A stretch of 64,000 bases of DNA from Corynebacterium liangguodongii. Lineage in GTDB: Bacteria > Actinomycetota > Actinomycetes > Mycobacteriales > Mycobacteriaceae. This document shows, in pieces, positions 40,183-50,382 of this stretch; within the stretch, counting starts at the first letter, position 1, and every line of letters starts with the position of its first letter. The position numbers and the translations under genes were made by a program. The notes beneath the pieces are model-generated. The model saw only the letters and a program-made list of their open reading frames with translations, was not told the DNA's origin and searched no databases. The stretch lies in assembly GCF_003070865.1 (NCBI RefSeq), contig NZ_CP026948.1:1240001-1304000 (forward strand), written 5' to 3'.

Positions 40183-41301
40183 ATGCAGTTCGGCGTATTC
40201 ACGGTTGGCGACGTCACAGCCGACCCCACGACCGGCGTCACGCCCTCTGAGAAGGAACGCATTGACGCGATGACCGCCATTGCGCTGCGGGCTGACGAGC
40301 TCGGTCTCGACGTCTTTGCCACGGGTGAGCACCATAACCCTCCCTTCGTGCCGTCCGCGCCGACAACGCACCTGGCCTTTATCGGCGCGCGCACCAGCAA
40401 CATTGTGCTGTCTACCTCGACAACCCTGATCACCACCACCGACCCGGTACGCATCGCAGAGGACTACTCCTTCCTGCACAACCTTGTCGAAGGCCGGGCG
40501 GACCTCATGCTTGGCCGGGGTAACACCGGGCCGGTCTACCCGTGGTTTGGCAAGGACATCCGCCGCGGGATCGAGCTCTCGGTGGAGAACTACCACCTGC
40601 TGCGGAGGCTGTGGCGCGAGCAAGTGGTGAACTGGCAAGGCGAGTTCCGCACCCCCTTGCAGGGCTTTACCGCCACGCCCACGCCGCTCAAAGGCGTCCC
40701 CCCGTTCGTGTGGCATGGCTCGATCCGCTCCCCGCAGATCGCCGAGCAGGCCGCCTACTACGGCGACGGCTTCTTCCATAACAACATCTTCTGGAACAAG
40801 GAGCATACCGCCAAGCTCGTCTCGCTCTATCGGCGCCGCTTCGAGGCGCACGGGCACGGGCGTGCCGACCAAGCCATCGTCGGACTCGGAGGGCAGGTCT
40901 ACATCGCCGATTCCGAGGCGAAGGCGAAGAGAGAGTTTCGCCCCTACTTCGACAACGCCCCCGTCTACGGCCACGGGCCCTCGCTCGAGGAGTACACGGA
41001 AGCCACGCCGTTGACCGTGGGCACCGTCGAGATGGTCATCGAGCGCACGATGCAGTTCGCCGAGTGGGTCGGCGACTATCAGCGCCAGCTCTTCCTTGTG
41101 GACCACGCCGGGCTGCCGCTCGAGGTCGTGCTGGACCAGCTCGAGATCTTGGCCACCCAGGTCGTCCCGGAGCTGCGCCGCCGCATGGAGGCGCGCCGCC
41201 CCGACCACGTGCCCTCGGACCCGCCAACCTTTGCCACCCTGCTCGCGGCCAAGCGCGCGGGCGAGGGCCACCCCCACTTCGAGGTCTCTCCCGGACGATG
41301 A
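40183..41301 (+). CDS. FMN-dependent luciferase-like monooxygenase (CE1758 type)
   Basis: A 372-residue TIM-barrel flavin enzyme of the LLM class. The opening MQFGVFTVGDVT and segments ATGEHHNPPF, RADLMLGRGNTGPVYPW and PPFVWHGSIRSP match the corynebacterial CE1758 group. The ATG at 40183 follows GAAAGG and matches homologues; the longer GTG start at 40150 overlaps a TAGGAT -10 box (40141-40146) region and is rejected. It is coupled to the next gene, a flavin reductase, suggesting a two-component monooxygenase of unknown substrate. Confidence 0.88.
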   Translation: MQFGVFTVGDVTADPTTGVTPSEKERIDAMTAIALRADELGLDVFATGEHHNPPFVPSAPTTHLAFIGARTSNIVLSTSTTLITTTDPVRIAEDYSFLHNLVEGRADLMLGRGNTGPVYPWFGKDIRRGIELSVENYHLLRRLWREQVVNWQGEFRTPLQGFTATPTPLKGVPPFVWHGSIRSPQIAEQAAYYGDGFFHNNIFWNKEHTAKLVSLYRRRFEAHGHGRADQAIVGLGGQVYIADSEAKAKREFRPYFDNAPVYGHGPSLEEYTEATPLTVGTVEMVIERTMQFAEWVGDYQRQLFLVDHAGLPLEVVLDQLEILATQVVPELRRRMEARRPDHVPSDPPTFATLLAAKRAGEGHPHFEVSPGR

Positions 41302-41990
41302 AAAAGCTCGCTGTCGTCTCCGCAGGAGTCTCTCATCCCTCGACGTCCCGCCATGTCGCCGACACCATTGCGGCTGCCGTGTCATCCGCCGTCACGGGCC
41401 GGGGTGAAGCGCTCGATACCACCACGATCGAGGTGCGCGACTACGCCGCAGACCTCGCCCGGCTCATGACCTCCGGCATCTCCTCCGGTGCGCTCGATTC
41501 CGTGCGCGAGGAACTCTCCGCCTCCGACGGCCTCGTCGCCGTGACCCCGGTTTTCCAGGCCAGCATGAGCGGGCTGTTCAAGATGTTTTTCGACGCCCTC
41601 GATCCCGAGGCGCTCACCGGGATGCCCGCGATCATCGCGGCGACGGCGGGAACGGCCCGCCACAGCCTGGTCACCGAGTACGCGATGCGCCCCCTGTTGA
41701 CCTATATGCGCGCCATCGTCGTCCCTACCTCGCTGTTCTTCGCCACCGAGGACTTCGGCGGGACCGGCTTTTCCTCCCGTGCCTCTCGCGCGGCCGCCGA
41801 GTTGGCGGACCACATGGTGCGAACCCACAGCTCGGTAGAGGGCCTGGCCCAACCGTCCGCGCCTCAGCCGCAGCGCACGCGGCGGTCCGGGGTCGATCCG
41901 GAGGAGGACTTTGTTCCCTTCTCCGAGCTTTTGCGCGGTCACACTGGAGGGGACGCTGGAGAACACACCGGAGACAACCCGGTGAGGTAG
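41298..41990 (+). CDS. NADPH-dependent FMN reductase (CE1759 type)
   Basis: A 230-residue flavodoxin-fold reductase: VVSAGVSHPSTSRHVAD (flavin phosphate loop), VTPVFQASMSGLFKMFFDAL and ATAGTARHS are typical. It probably supplies reduced FMN to the monooxygenase encoded just upstream, whose stop overlaps its ATG by four bases (ATGA). The C-terminal ~45 residues are polar and look disordered. Confidence 0.88.
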   Translation: MKKLAVVSAGVSHPSTSRHVADTIAAAVSSAVTGRGEALDTTTIEVRDYAADLARLMTSGISSGALDSVREELSASDGLVAVTPVFQASMSGLFKMFFDALDPEALTGMPAIIAATAGTARHSLVTEYAMRPLLTYMRAIVVPTSLFFATEDFGGTGFSSRASRAAAELADHMVRTHSSVEGLAQPSAPQPQRTRRSGVDPEEDFVPFSELLRGHTGGDAGEHTGDNPVR

Positions 41991-41999
41991 CATCGGCCC

Positions 42000-43394
42000 A
42001 TGTCGCAAAACACCGTCAGCGTCGTCGACTTGTTCAGCGTGGGGATTGGGCCGTCGTCAAGCCACACAGTCGGCCCGATGCGCGCTGCGATGGCCTTCGT
42101 TGACGAGCTCGGCTACCTCCCCGCCCGCGTCGCGGTAGAATTGCGCGGCTCGCTGGCGGCGACGGGCGTGGGCCACGGCACCGATCGGGCCGTCCTGCTT
42201 GGGCTCGTTGGCTACACCCCCACCACGACCACCCCGGACATCTCGCCCGTCCCTGGCGAGAAGGTGCCTGAACGCGGCACGATCACCGGTCCGGCGGGCA
42301 GCGTGGACTACGAGGTGACGTTTAACCCCAAGCCTGTCGCCCACCACCCCAACTGCCTTATTTTCGACGCCTGGGATGCCGCCGGCAACCGCGTCACCTC
42401 GCGCAAGGAGTACTACTCCGTCGGCGGCGGGTTCATCCTCGATCGCGCCGGCATGGAGGCGCAGCGCGACCAGGCCAGTGTGTCCACCGAGCAGCCCGAC
42501 AACACCATCCCCTACGAGTTTCACTCCGGCGCCGAGCTCATGGCCATCTGCCGGGAGACTGGCCTGAGCATCGCCGATGTCATGCGCGCCAACGAGGACG
42601 CCCTGGCCGGGTGGGAGGCGGTGAGCGCTCACCTCGACAACGTGTGGGACGTCATGCAGGAATGCGTCGCCCACGGTCTGAAGGCCGAGGGAATTCTTCC
42701 GGGCGGCCTCGGCGTGACGCGCCGCGCCCCCAGGCTCTACCGCCTGCTCACCGCGGAATACGAGGCTTCGACCGCGCGCGGGCTTGACGCGATGGAGTGG
42801 GTGAACCTCTACGCGCTGGCGGTGAACGAGGAAAACGCCGCCCACGGCCAGATCGTCACCGCCCCGACCAACGGAGCGGCCGGCATTATCCCGGCGGTGA
42901 TGCATTACTGCCGCGACTTTACGGACGATTTCACCGCGGAGAAGGCCCGTGAGTTCCTGCTCACGGCCGGGGCGATCGGGGCGATTATCAAGACGAACGC
43001 GTCGATCTCGGGCGCGGAGGTCGGCTGCCAGGGCGAGGTCGGCTCCGCCTCGTCCATGGCCGCCGCCGGCATGTGCGCCATCCTCGGTGGCACCCCGGAG
43101 CAGGTGGAAAACGCCGCGGAGATCGCCCTCGAGCACAACTTAGGGCTCACGTGCGACCCGGTCGGCGGGCTTGTGCAGGTGCCCTGCATCGAGCGCAACG
43201 CGATCGGCGGGGTGAAGGCGATCAACGCCGCGCGCCTGGCCAAGCTGGGGAACGGCACGAACATTGTCACGCTTGACGACGTCGTGGAGACCATGGCGGC
43301 GACCGGGCGCGATATGAAAAGCACCTACAAGGAGACCTCCATGGGCGGGCTGGCCGTGCAGCTCGGCCTGCCCGTCAACATCACCGAGTGCTAG
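42000..43394 (+). CDS. sdaA: L-serine ammonia-lyase (serine dehydratase)
   Basis: SdaA deaminates serine to pyruvate. The single-chain 464-residue enzyme has the beta-type N-terminal domain with [10 protein letters not shown] (18-26) and the alpha-type C-terminal domain. The three cysteines expected to hold the [4Fe-4S] cluster are Cys343, Cys385 and Cys396. It follows the reductase gene by 9 bases. Its last four bases overlap the convergent hisS stop. Confidence 0.95.
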   Translation: MSQNTVSVVDLFSVGIGPSSSHTVGPMRAAMAFVDELGYLPARVAVELRGSLAATGVGHGTDRAVLLGLVGYTPTTTTPDISPVPGEKVPERGTITGPAGSVDYEVTFNPKPVAHHPNCLIFDAWDAAGNRVTSRKEYYSVGGGFILDRAGMEAQRDQASVSTEQPDNTIPYEFHSGAELMAICRETGLSIADVMRANEDALAGWEAVSAHLDNVWDVMQECVAHGLKAEGILPGGLGVTRRAPRLYRLLTAEYEASTARGLDAMEWVNLYALAVNEENAAHGQIVTAPTNGAAGIIPAVMHYCRDFTDDFTAEKAREFLLTAGAIGAIIKTNASISGAEVGCQGEVGSASSMAAAGMCAILGGTPEQVENAAEIALEHNLGLTCDPVGGLVQVPCIERNAIGGVKAINAARLAKLGNGTNIVTLDDVVETMAATGRDMKSTYKETSMGGLAVQLGLPVNITEC

Positions 43395-44665
43395 CGAATA
43401 GCGGCCAGCACGGCCTCGGCGCTCAGCGCGACGGTGACCTGGGTGTGCTCGGCGAGGTCCTTCACCGCCACCTCGCCGGCTTCGAGCTCGCGCTCGCCGA
43501 GCACGAGAGCAAAGCGCGCGCCGGCGCGGTCGGCGCCCTTCATCGCGCCCTTGAGCCCGCGCCCGCCGTAGGACATGTCGGCGGAGACCCCGGCGGCCCG
43601 CAGGGCGTCGATAAGCAGGCTCATGCGTGACGACGCCTCCGTGCCCATGCCCACCCCGAACACGTCCACCCGGCGCTGCGCGCCGTCGAGCTCAACGCCC
43701 TCGGCCTCCAGCGCGAGCACGGTGCGGTCCACGCCGAGGCCGAAGCCGATGCCCGAGAGGTCCTGGCCGCCGATCTGCGCCATCAACCCGTCGTAGCGGC
43801 CGCCGCCGCCGATGCCGGACTGCGCGCCCAGCCCGTCGTGGACAAACTCAAAGGTGGTCTTGGTGTAGTAGTCGAGCCCGCGCACCATCCGTGGGTTGAC
43901 CACGTAGTCTACGCCCAGGTCATCGAGGGTGCCGGTGACTGTCTCGAAGTGCTCGCGGCAGGGCCCCGAGAGGTGATCGAGCATGAGCGGTGCCTCGGCG
44001 GTGAGCTCCTGGACCTCCGGGCGCTTGTCATCGAGCACGCGCAGCGGGTTGATCTCGGCGCGCCGGCGGGTCTCCTCGTCGAGCGGGAGCTTAAACAAAA
44101 ACTCCTGTAGCTTCTCGCGGTAGGCCGGCCGGCAAGTGTGATCGCCCAGGCTCGTGAGCTCTAGGCGGAACCCGCTGAGACCCACTGCGCGGTAGCAGCG
44201 GTCGGCGAGCGCGATGACCTCGGCGTCGAGCAGCGGATCATCGACGCCGATCGCCTCCACCCCGACCTGCTGGAGCTGGCGGTAGCGCCCCGCCTGGGGG
44301 CGCTCATAGCGGAAAAACGGTCCGTAGTAGTTGAGCTTGACCGGCAGGTAACCGCGGTCGAGGTTGTGCTCGATCACCGCGCGCATCACACCCGCGGTGC
44401 CCTCGGGGCGCAGCGTCACGGACCGCTCTCCGCGGTCGGCGAAGGTATACATCTCCTTCGTCACCACATCGGTGGACTCTCCCACCCCACGGGCGAAGAG
44501 CGCGGTGTCTTCGAACACCGGCAGCTCAATGTGCTGGTATCCGGCGAGGCGGGCCTGGCGCGCGAACTCGTCGCGCACCCGGATAAACGTCCCGGAGCCC
44601 GGGGGCACGTAGTCGGGCACGCCCTTGGGGGCGCTAAGGGCCTTGAAGGTGCTGTTATCGCTCAC
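43391..44665 (-). CDS. hisS: Histidine-tRNA ligase
   Basis: A class II synthetase of 424 residues. Motif 2 region TLRPEGT (84-90), the histidine-A signature RGLDYYT (262-268) and the C-terminal anticodon-binding domain with [12 protein letters not shown] are present. It is downstream of the MBL-fold gene by 15 bases, a pairing common in Actinobacteria. Confidence 0.97.
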   Translation of the reverse strand: MSDNSTFKALSAPKGVPDYVPPGSGTFIRVRDEFARQARLAGYQHIELPVFEDTALFARGVGESTDVVTKEMYTFADRGERSVTLRPEGTAGVMRAVIEHNLDRGYLPVKLNYYGPFFRYERPQAGRYRQLQQVGVEAIGVDDPLLDAEVIALADRCYRAVGLSGFRLELTSLGDHTCRPAYREKLQEFLFKLPLDEETRRRAEINPLRVLDDKRPEVQELTAEAPLMLDHLSGPCREHFETVTGTLDDLGVDYVVNPRMVRGLDYYTKTTFEFVHDGLGAQSGIGGGGRYDGLMAQIGGQDLSGIGFGLGVDRTVLALEAEGVELDGAQRRVDVFGVGMGTEASSRMSLLIDALRAAGVSADMSYGGRGLKGAMKGADRAGARFALVLGERELEAGEVAVKDLAEHTQVTVALSAEAVLAAIR

Positions 44666-44680
44666 ACCGAACGAGTCTAG

Positions 44681-45319
44681 TCAGCGCCCGCTCATTGCCT
44701 CACGCAGGTACGTGTTGGTCTCCCGCTCGCGGGCCATGGTCGACGTCGGGCCGTGCCCGGGGAGAACGGGGAGGCGATCCTCGAGCTCCCACACCGGCCC
44801 GCGGAGGCTTTCCTGCATGGCCTCGTCGTCGGAAAACGGCAGGTCCGTGCGCCCGATCCCGCCCTGGAAGAGGACGTCGCCGGTGAGCACGAAGTCCTCG
44901 TGTACCCACAGGCAGCTCCCCGGGGAGTGCCCGGGGGCGTGGCGGACGGTGAAGTCGAGCCCGGCCAGGCTGACGCGCTCGCCGTCGCCGACGGTGGTGA
45001 CGCGCTCGACTGGGGGCATGGCGTCGATCTGAAAGGGCACGCGGAGCCACTCGATGTGCGCGGTCTCGGTAAGCATGAACGCGTCGGCGGCGTGGATATA
45101 GGTCTCCAGCCCGAAAGCGCCCGCGTCGCGGGTGTGGTCGATGTGGCCGTGGGTGAGCACCACCGCGACTGCCCGCAGGCCGTGCTCTTGGAGGAACTGC
45201 TCGGCGCGGGAGTGCGCACCGAGGCTCGGGTCGACGATGATGGCCTCGCCGGAGTGCTCGTTGACCACGATGTAGCAGTTCGTCTCCAGCGGCCCGGCCG
45301 CGAACCCTGTGACCTGCAT
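44681..45319 (-). CDS. MBL-fold metallo-hydrolase (glyoxalase II-like)
   Basis: A 212-residue metallo-beta-lactamase fold protein with THGHIDHT at 56-63, later metal ligands in HAPGHSPGS and LTGDVLFQGGIGRTDL, and a final PGHGPTST. It is of GloB-like type but shorter than true glyoxalase II. The substrate is not clear; hydroxyacylglutathione is unlikely in mycothiol-using corynebacteria. It lies 5 bases after tpx and before hisS. Confidence 0.85.
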   Translation of the reverse strand: MQVTGFAAGPLETNCYIVVNEHSGEAIIVDPSLGAHSRAEQFLQEHGLRAVAVVLTHGHIDHTRDAGAFGLETYIHAADAFMLTETAHIEWLRVPFQIDAMPPVERVTTVGDGERVSLAGLDFTVRHAPGHSPGSCLWVHEDFVLTGDVLFQGGIGRTDLPFSDDEAMQESLRGPVWELEDRLPVLPGHGPTSTMARERETNTYLREAMSGR

Positions 45320-45324
45320 CGACC

Positions 45325-45825
45325 CTAGGCCTTCAGCGCGGCCTGCGCCGCGTCGTAGTCGGGCTCGTTGCCGATCTCGCTCACCAGCTCGGTGTAGATG
45401 ACGTTGTGCGCCGCGTCGGTGACCACGACGGCGCGGGCGAGCAGGCCCTTCATCGGGGTGCCTTCGAGGCGGACGCCAAAGTCCTCGCCAAAGCTCGAAC
45501 GGAACGCGGAGGCGGCAGTGACGTTGTCGATGCCCTCCGCGGCGCAGAAGCGCTGCTGGGCGAACGGCAGGTCTTCGGAGACGCAGAGCACGGCGGTGTT
45601 GTCCAACCCGGCCGCAAGCTTGTTAAAGGTGCGCACCGACTGCGCGCACACCCCGGTATCGAGCGAGGGGAAGATGTTGAGCACGAGCTGCTTGCCGCTA
45701 AAATCCGCCCCGGTGATCGGGGACAGGTCGTGCCCGAGCAGTTCGAAGGCGGGCAGCTGCTCGCCGACGGGGGGAAGATCCCCAGAAGTGGTCGTTTCGT
45801 TGCCCTTGACGGTGACTGTAGCCAT
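45325..45825 (-). CDS. tpx: Thiol peroxidase (Tpx, peroxiredoxin)
   Basis: A 166-residue atypical 2-Cys peroxiredoxin reducing peroxides via thioredoxin. Peroxidatic Cys60 lies in PSLDTGVC and resolving Cys94 in AQQRFC, the Tpx spacing. The ATG at 45825 follows GGAGG and gives the family length; a longer frame to 46170 overlaps the divergent gene and is rejected. Confidence 0.95.
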   Translation of the reverse strand: MATVTVKGNETTTSGDLPPVGEQLPAFELLGHDLSPITGADFSGKQLVLNIFPSLDTGVCAQSVRTFNKLAAGLDNTAVLCVSEDLPFAQQRFCAAEGIDNVTAASAFRSSFGEDFGVRLEGTPMKGLLARAVVVTDAAHNVIYTELVSEIGNEPDYDAAQAALKA

Positions 45826-45870
45826 GGCCTCCACAGTAGTGCTGCGGGAAGTACGCCGCCACGCTCCTGC

Positions 45871-45878
45871 TAGTGTTA
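45871..45878. promoter_or_regulatory. Overlapping divergent -10 boxes for tpx and the cyclophilin gene
   Basis: TAGTGT (plus, 45871-45876) and TAACAC (minus, 45878-45873) overlap inside the short symmetric sequence GCTAGTGTTAGC. If both work, transcription in the two directions would be mutually exclusive. -35 boxes are not clear. Confidence 0.3.
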
Positions 45879-45896
45879 GCCGCAGGATTTTTCTCT

Positions 45897-45954
45897 CGCG
45901 CCCCACCCCCGCCGTGGGAGGGGCGCGACCCACCCTGCGCGCCCCGTGCGCGCA
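45897..45954 (+). promoter_or_regulatory. Two GC-rich hairpins in the leader of the cyclophilin gene
   Basis: The first hairpin pairs CGCGCCCC (45897-45904) with GGGGCGCG (45920-45927). The second pairs TGCGCG (45936-45941) with CGCGCA (45949-45954). Both lie just before the GAGGGAG ribosome site. No T-run follows, so they are not terminators in the plus direction; a structured leader is likely. Confidence 0.5.
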
Positions 45955-45975
45955 CGAGCTTGCGAGGGAGCGAAA

Positions 45976-46920
45976 GTGACGGAGACGACGGATAATTCGG
46001 AGCGCGGCCGCAAGGCGCTGCGCGAGCTGGAAAAGGAGATCAATTCGCGCGACAGGAAGGAAAAGTCGCGTCCGTGGGCCATTGCGGCGGCTTCCCTGGC
46101 TGTCATCGTCGCTCTCGGCGGGGGCATCTACGTCTTTGCCAACCAATCCGACAGCGAAGAAAGCGCCCAATCCGACCAGCCCACGAGCGAGTCCTCCACC
46201 CCCGACATGCCCGACGCCGAGCCGCTGGCGCTCGCCCGTTCAAGCGCTCTGCCTGAGACAGTCTCGTGCTCTTACCAAGAGGACGCTTCCGGCGGCTCCG
46301 AGAAGAAGGTCGGGGTGCCCGACGCCGAGGGAATCTCCACCAAGGGAACCGTGAAGGTGAGCCTCGAGACCTCGGCCGGGCCGATCGGCATGGAGCTCGA
46401 CCGCTCTGTCGCTCCATGCACGGTCAACGCGATGGAGTACCTGGCCGACAAGGGCTACTTCGACGGCACCGTCTGCCACCGCCTGACCACCTCCGAGGGG
46501 CTCAAGGTGCTGCAGTGCGGCGATCCGAGCGGCACCGGATCCGGCGGCCCGGGGTTCCAATTCGCCAACGAGTACCCCACCGATGAGGCTGTGGAAAAGC
46601 TCGACACCTCCCAGATCCCCGAGGGCACCCCGGCTGAGCAGGAGGCCCAGTTCAAGCAGGCGTTGCTGCAGCAGGAGCCCCCGGTGACGTACCCGCGCGG
46701 AACCATCGCGATGGCCAACGCCGGTCTTGACACCAACGGCTCGCAGTTCTTCCTCAACTACGGCGATTCGACCCTGCCGCCGGCCTACACCTATTTTGGC
46801 AAGATCGACGATGCCGGCCTTAAGACCCTCGACAAGGTTGCCGAGAAGGGCGTGGAGGGCGAAGCGTCGGACGGAAAGCCTGCCGAGGAGGTCAAGATCG
46901 ACTCGGCGAAGGTGGCATAG
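45976..46920 (+). CDS. Membrane-anchored peptidyl-prolyl cis-trans isomerase (cyclophilin type)
   Basis: A 314-residue protein: charged cytoplasmic N-terminus, one membrane helix at about 34-55, a Ser/Glu-rich linker and an outer cyclophilin domain from ~130. Domain signatures include [41 protein letters not shown] and YFGKI. It probably folds secreted or wall proteins. The start is the GTG at 45976 after GAGGGAG. The gene lies opposite tpx and next to rel, as in related genomes. Confidence 0.92.
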   Translation: MTETTDNSERGRKALRELEKEINSRDRKEKSRPWAIAAASLAVIVALGGGIYVFANQSDSEESAQSDQPTSESSTPDMPDAEPLALARSSALPETVSCSYQEDASGGSEKKVGVPDAEGISTKGTVKVSLETSAGPIGMELDRSVAPCTVNAMEYLADKGYFDGTVCHRLTTSEGLKVLQCGDPSGTGSGGPGFQFANEYPTDEAVEKLDTSQIPEGTPAEQEAQFKQALLQQEPPVTYPRGTIAMANAGLDTNGSQFFLNYGDSTLPPAYTYFGKIDDAGLKTLDKVAEKGVEGEASDGKPAEEVKIDSAKVA

Positions 46921-47015
46921 CACGCGTATCGACGCCCCTTCGCCCACCCCAGTTTCCCTGCACGTAACCTGTGGTTTCCTTAAGATTTAAACGCAAAGAT
47001 ACCCGCGTGTAACTG

Positions 47016-47044
47016 TTGCGCCGCTGAAGGAAACTGGCTAACCT
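47016..47044 (+). promoter_or_regulatory. Sigma-A promoter of the small secreted protein gene
   Basis: TTGCGC (47016-47021), a 17-base spacer and TAACCT (47039-47044) make a good promoter, giving a leader of about 33 bases with AGGA (47075-47078) as ribosome site. Confidence 0.55.
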
Positions 47045-47084
47045 ATTGGACGTTCGTAGGTTTTCTTTCACGATAGGATTGCAC

Positions 47085-47435
47085 ATGAAGCTCCGCACCG
47101 GCCTGCTGGCCCTCGCTACCACCACCGCCCTCGTCGCAGGCGGCGTTTCCGTCCAGACCGCTCACGGCGAGCCCTCGTCCCCGGCGCCGACCGCCGAGAC
47201 CTCCACCTCGGCCACCGCAACCTCCTCGCCTTCCCCGTCGACGTCCGCGCCGAAGGATGACTCCCCCGAGACCGAGACCACCACGGTCACCGTCAAGCCT
47301 GAAGGCTCCTCCGACGCGGATCCGGATGAGATCAAGGCTTGGATCGGTGTCGCCACCGCCGTCATCAGTGTGCTCAGCACGCTCTTCGCGTTCGTGAACA
47401 AGAACTTCGGCCCGCTGCTGCCGAAGATCGGCTAG
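47085..47435 (+). CDS. Small secreted protein with C-terminal hydrophobic helix
   Basis: A 116-residue protein I do not recognise by name. Residues 1-27 are a clear Sec signal peptide ending QTAHG. Residues 28-80 are low-complexity Ser/Thr/Pro/Glu, and residues 84-105 form one hydrophobic helix (WIGVATAVISVLSTLFAFV) before a short basic tail. It could be anchored in the plasma membrane or in the mycolate outer membrane. It is monocistronic, with its own promoter and a strong terminator, which suggests substantial expression. Confidence 0.75.
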   Translation: MKLRTGLLALATTTALVAGGVSVQTAHGEPSSPAPTAETSTSATATSSPSPSTSAPKDDSPETETTTVTVKPEGSSDADPDEIKAWIGVATAVISVLSTLFAFVNKNFGPLLPKIG

Positions 47436-47453
47436 TCCACGCCGCAGCGCAGA

Positions 47454-47490
47454 GCCGCCCGCCCCGCAGTCTGGGGCCGGGCGGCTTTTT
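47454..47490 (+). terminator. Rho-independent terminator
   Basis: Outer stem GCCGCCCG (47454-47461) pairs with CGGGCGGC (47478-47485). Inner CCCC (47462-47465) pairs with GGGG (47473-47476), and TTTTT follows. It ends the small secreted protein transcript 19 bases after its stop and shields the convergent rel operon. Confidence 0.9.
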
Positions 47491-47506
47491 CGTGCTCCCT
47501 AGGTAG

Positions 47507-49783
47507 CTAGGCGGTCACGCGGTAGATGTCGAAGACTCCCTCGACGTTGCGCACCTGGTTCATCAGCGATCCGAGCTGCTTGGTATCGGAGACCACCACC
47601 GTAAAGCGCACGGTGGCCACGTAGTCGCCACCGACCTGCGACGACAAGGCCACGATCGGCAGCTTCTGCTCCGAGAGCACACTGGTGATCTCGGCGAGCA
47701 GGCCCTGCCTATCCAGGGCCTCCACCGCCAGCGTCGCCTCCGAGGCGGCCCCGGGGGCAGAGCCGCCGGCCCATGAGACGTCGATAAGCCGCTCGGGCTC
47801 CTCCCGCAGCTTCGCCGCGTTCGTGCAATCCGCCCGGTGGACCGATACTCCCCCGCCGCGGGTAACAAAACCGAAGACGGTATCCCCCGGCACCGGCTGG
47901 CAACACTTCGCCAGCTTCGCCAGCATATCCGGGCTCCCCTCCACCAAGATCCCGTTGCCGCCGGCGGCGATCTTCGAGCGCACAAGCTGCGACATCGGCG
48001 TGCGGGCCGCGAGCACGTCAACGGCATCCTCCGCGTCACCGAAGAGTTCGGTGAGCATGTGCGCGACGTGCTGCGCGGAGACGTTGCCCGCCCCGATCGC
48101 GGTGTAGAGCGCGTCGACATCCGGGTAGTGCAGGTGCTGCGCGATCTGGCGCATCGACTCCGCTGTGAAGAGTCTGTGCATGGGCAACCCGCCGCGCTGC
48201 ACCTCAGCGGCAAGCGCGTCGCGCCCCGCCTCGAGGTGTTCCTCGCGACGCTCCTTGGCAAACCACTGCCGGATCTTCGTCCGTGCCCGCGGCGAGACGA
48301 CGAAATCCTGCCAATCCCGCGAGGGCCCCGCGTTTTCATCCTTCGAGGTGAAGATCTCCACCCGGTCCCCGGAGGTAAGCTCCGACTCAAGCGCCACGAG
48401 CTTGCCGTTCACCTTCGCGCCGATGCAGCGGTGCCCCACCTCCGTGTGCACCGCGTAGGCGAAATCGACCGGGGTGGACCCCGCGGGGAGGTTGACCACA
48501 TCACCCTTCGGCGTGAAGGCGAAGATCTGCTGCGAGGTGAGGTCGTAGCGCAGCGAGTCGAGGAACTCGTTCGGGTCGGCGGCCTCCTTCTGCCAGTCCA
48601 GCAGCTGCCGCATCCAGGCCATCTGGTCCACCTCGGCCTGATCGCCCTTGTGGGAGCCCTTCGTCTCCTTGTAGCGCCAGTGCGCGGCAACGCCAAACTC
48701 TGCGTTGTAGTGCATCTCGTGGGTGCGCACCTGCACCTCCAGGGGGCGCCCGCTATCCGTCATCACCGTGGTGTGCAGCGACTGGTAGACGCCGAAGCGG
48801 GGGTTGGCGATGTAGTCCTTGAACCGGCCCGGCATCACCGAATACATCGAGTGCACCACGCCGATGGCAGCGTAGCAGTCGTGGACGCTCTCCACTAAGA
48901 CGCGGATGCCCACGAGGTCGAAGATCTCGTCAAACTCGTGGCCGCGCACCACCATCTTCTGGTAGATCGACCAGTAGTGCTTCGGCCGGCCCATCACCTC
49001 GGCGGCGATGCTGTTGGCCTTGAGCTCGGCGCGCAGCTGGGCGCTGATCTCCCGCAGGGCCCGGTCGCGCGAGGGGGCTCTATCGGCGACGAGGCGCACG
49101 ATCTCCTCGTACTTCTTCGGGTACAAGATTGCGAACGCGAGGTCCTCAAGCTCCCACTTCACGCTCGCCATCCCGAGGCGGTGGGCCAGCGGGGCAATCA
49201 CGTCGAGGGTCTCGCGCGCCTTCTTCGCCTGCTTCTCCGGCGGCAGGAAGCGCATGGTGCGCATGTTGTGGAGCCGGTCGGCGACCTTAATCACGAGCAC
49301 GCGCGGATCGTCGGCCATGGCCACGATCATTTTGCGGATCGTCTCCGCTTCCGCCGCCGCGCCGAGAGCGACCTTATCGAGCTTGGTCACACCGTCGACG
49401 AGCTTGGCCACCTCGGGGCCGAAATCCGCCTGTAGGTCACGCAGCGAGTAGTCGGTATCCTCCACCGTATCGTGCAGCAAGGCGGCGACCAAGGTAGTGG
49501 TGTCCATGCCGATCTCGCCGCAGATCGTCGCCACCGCCAACGGGTGGGTGATATATGGATCGCCCGACTTGCGCGTCACCCCCTCGTGAAGCCGCTCCGC
49601 GATGTCGTAGGCGCGGTTGAGCAGCTCCGCGCTCGCCTTCGGGTGGTAGCGCCGGTGAATGGTCATCAGCGGGTCGAGCACCGGGTTGACCCTCGCCCGG
49701 CCGCCCGTGAGCGAGCGCGCTAACCGGGCCGATACGCTGCGCACGCTTGAGCCCGAGCGTTTCTGCGTCTTCTCGTTGACCAT
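47507..49783 (-). CDS. rel: Bifunctional (p)ppGpp synthetase/hydrolase Rel
   Basis: Rel (758 residues) makes and degrades (p)ppGpp in the stringent response. The hydrolase domain has His104-Asp105 in HDTVED. The synthetase domain has the [11 protein letters not shown] segment. TGS (about 400-460), helical and C-terminal ACT domains follow. Because the HD residues are intact, both activities are expected. It is the last gene of the secD-secF-dciAE-apt-rel run. Confidence 0.97.
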   Translation of the reverse strand: MVNEKTQKRSGSSVRSVSARLARSLTGGRARVNPVLDPLMTIHRRYHPKASAELLNRAYDIAERLHEGVTRKSGDPYITHPLAVATICGEIGMDTTTLVAALLHDTVEDTDYSLRDLQADFGPEVAKLVDGVTKLDKVALGAAAEAETIRKMIVAMADDPRVLVIKVADRLHNMRTMRFLPPEKQAKKARETLDVIAPLAHRLGMASVKWELEDLAFAILYPKKYEEIVRLVADRAPSRDRALREISAQLRAELKANSIAAEVMGRPKHYWSIYQKMVVRGHEFDEIFDLVGIRVLVESVHDCYAAIGVVHSMYSVMPGRFKDYIANPRFGVYQSLHTTVMTDSGRPLEVQVRTHEMHYNAEFGVAAHWRYKETKGSHKGDQAEVDQMAWMRQLLDWQKEAADPNEFLDSLRYDLTSQQIFAFTPKGDVVNLPAGSTPVDFAYAVHTEVGHRCIGAKVNGKLVALESELTSGDRVEIFTSKDENAGPSRDWQDFVVSPRARTKIRQWFAKERREEHLEAGRDALAAEVQRGGLPMHRLFTAESMRQIAQHLHYPDVDALYTAIGAGNVSAQHVAHMLTELFGDAEDAVDVLAARTPMSQLVRSKIAAGGNGILVEGSPDMLAKLAKCCQPVPGDTVFGFVTRGGGVSVHRADCTNAAKLREEPERLIDVSWAGGSAPGAASEATLAVEALDRQGLLAEITSVLSEQKLPIVALSSQVGGDYVATVRFTVVVSDTKQLGSLMNQVRNVEGVFDIYRVTA

Positions 49784-49807
49784 CCCGGACCCTCTTTCCC
49801 GTCGCTA

Positions 49808-50359
49808 CTAGCCCCCGAGGACGGCCAAGGGGGCGCCGCCGAGCCTTTCGCGCCCGCCTAAGGCCTTGACCTCGAGAACAACTGCATATCCCACGACGCT
49901 ACCACCGGCCCGCTCGATGAGATTCGTCGCGGCCACCAGAGTGCCGCCGGTGGCAAGAACGTCATCGATTAACACCACGCGCTTGCCCCGCAGGTCGATG
50001 CCCTCGGCAGGGATCTCGAGGGCCGCCTCGCTGTATTCGGTGGAGTACTCCTCCGAGAGCACCGGCGGCGGCAGCTTGCCCTTCTTGCGCACCGCGAGGA
50101 TGCCGATGCCGAGGTCGTAGGCCACGGCCGATCCGATCAAGAACCCGCGGGCGTCGAGGCCGCCGATCATGTCTGCTCCGAAATCGCGGGCCGCGGCGGA
50201 GAGCTCGCGGATCACCACGGCGAGCGCTTCGGCGTCGGCAAGCACGGGCGTCAAGTCCTCGAATAAGACCCCCTCTTCTGGAAAGTCCGCCACCCGGCGG
50301 GTGAGGGCCTCGAGCGCCTCGGCGGCGCTGGAATACGAGCTGGTCGGGTCGATAGGCAC
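49808..50359 (-). CDS. apt: Adenine phosphoribosyltransferase
   Basis: Apt salvages adenine to AMP using PRPP. From the GTG at 50359 it has 183 residues, with [13 protein letters not shown] near the start and the PRPP loop [12 protein letters not shown] at 128-139. The frame runs open to 50440, but that part overlaps the dciAE 3' end. The GTG has a GAGGA site 8 bases upstream and gives the family length. It lies 24 bases before rel. Confidence 0.94.
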   Translation of the reverse strand: MPIDPTSSYSSAAEALEALTRRVADFPEEGVLFEDLTPVLADAEALAVVIRELSAAARDFGADMIGGLDARGFLIGSAVAYDLGIGILAVRKKGKLPPPVLSEEYSTEYSEAALEIPAEGIDLRGKRVVLIDDVLATGGTLVAATNLIERAGGSVVGYAVVLEVKALGGRERLGGAPLAVLGG

Positions 50360-50382
50360 TGTATTGTCCTCGCTACTCTCGC

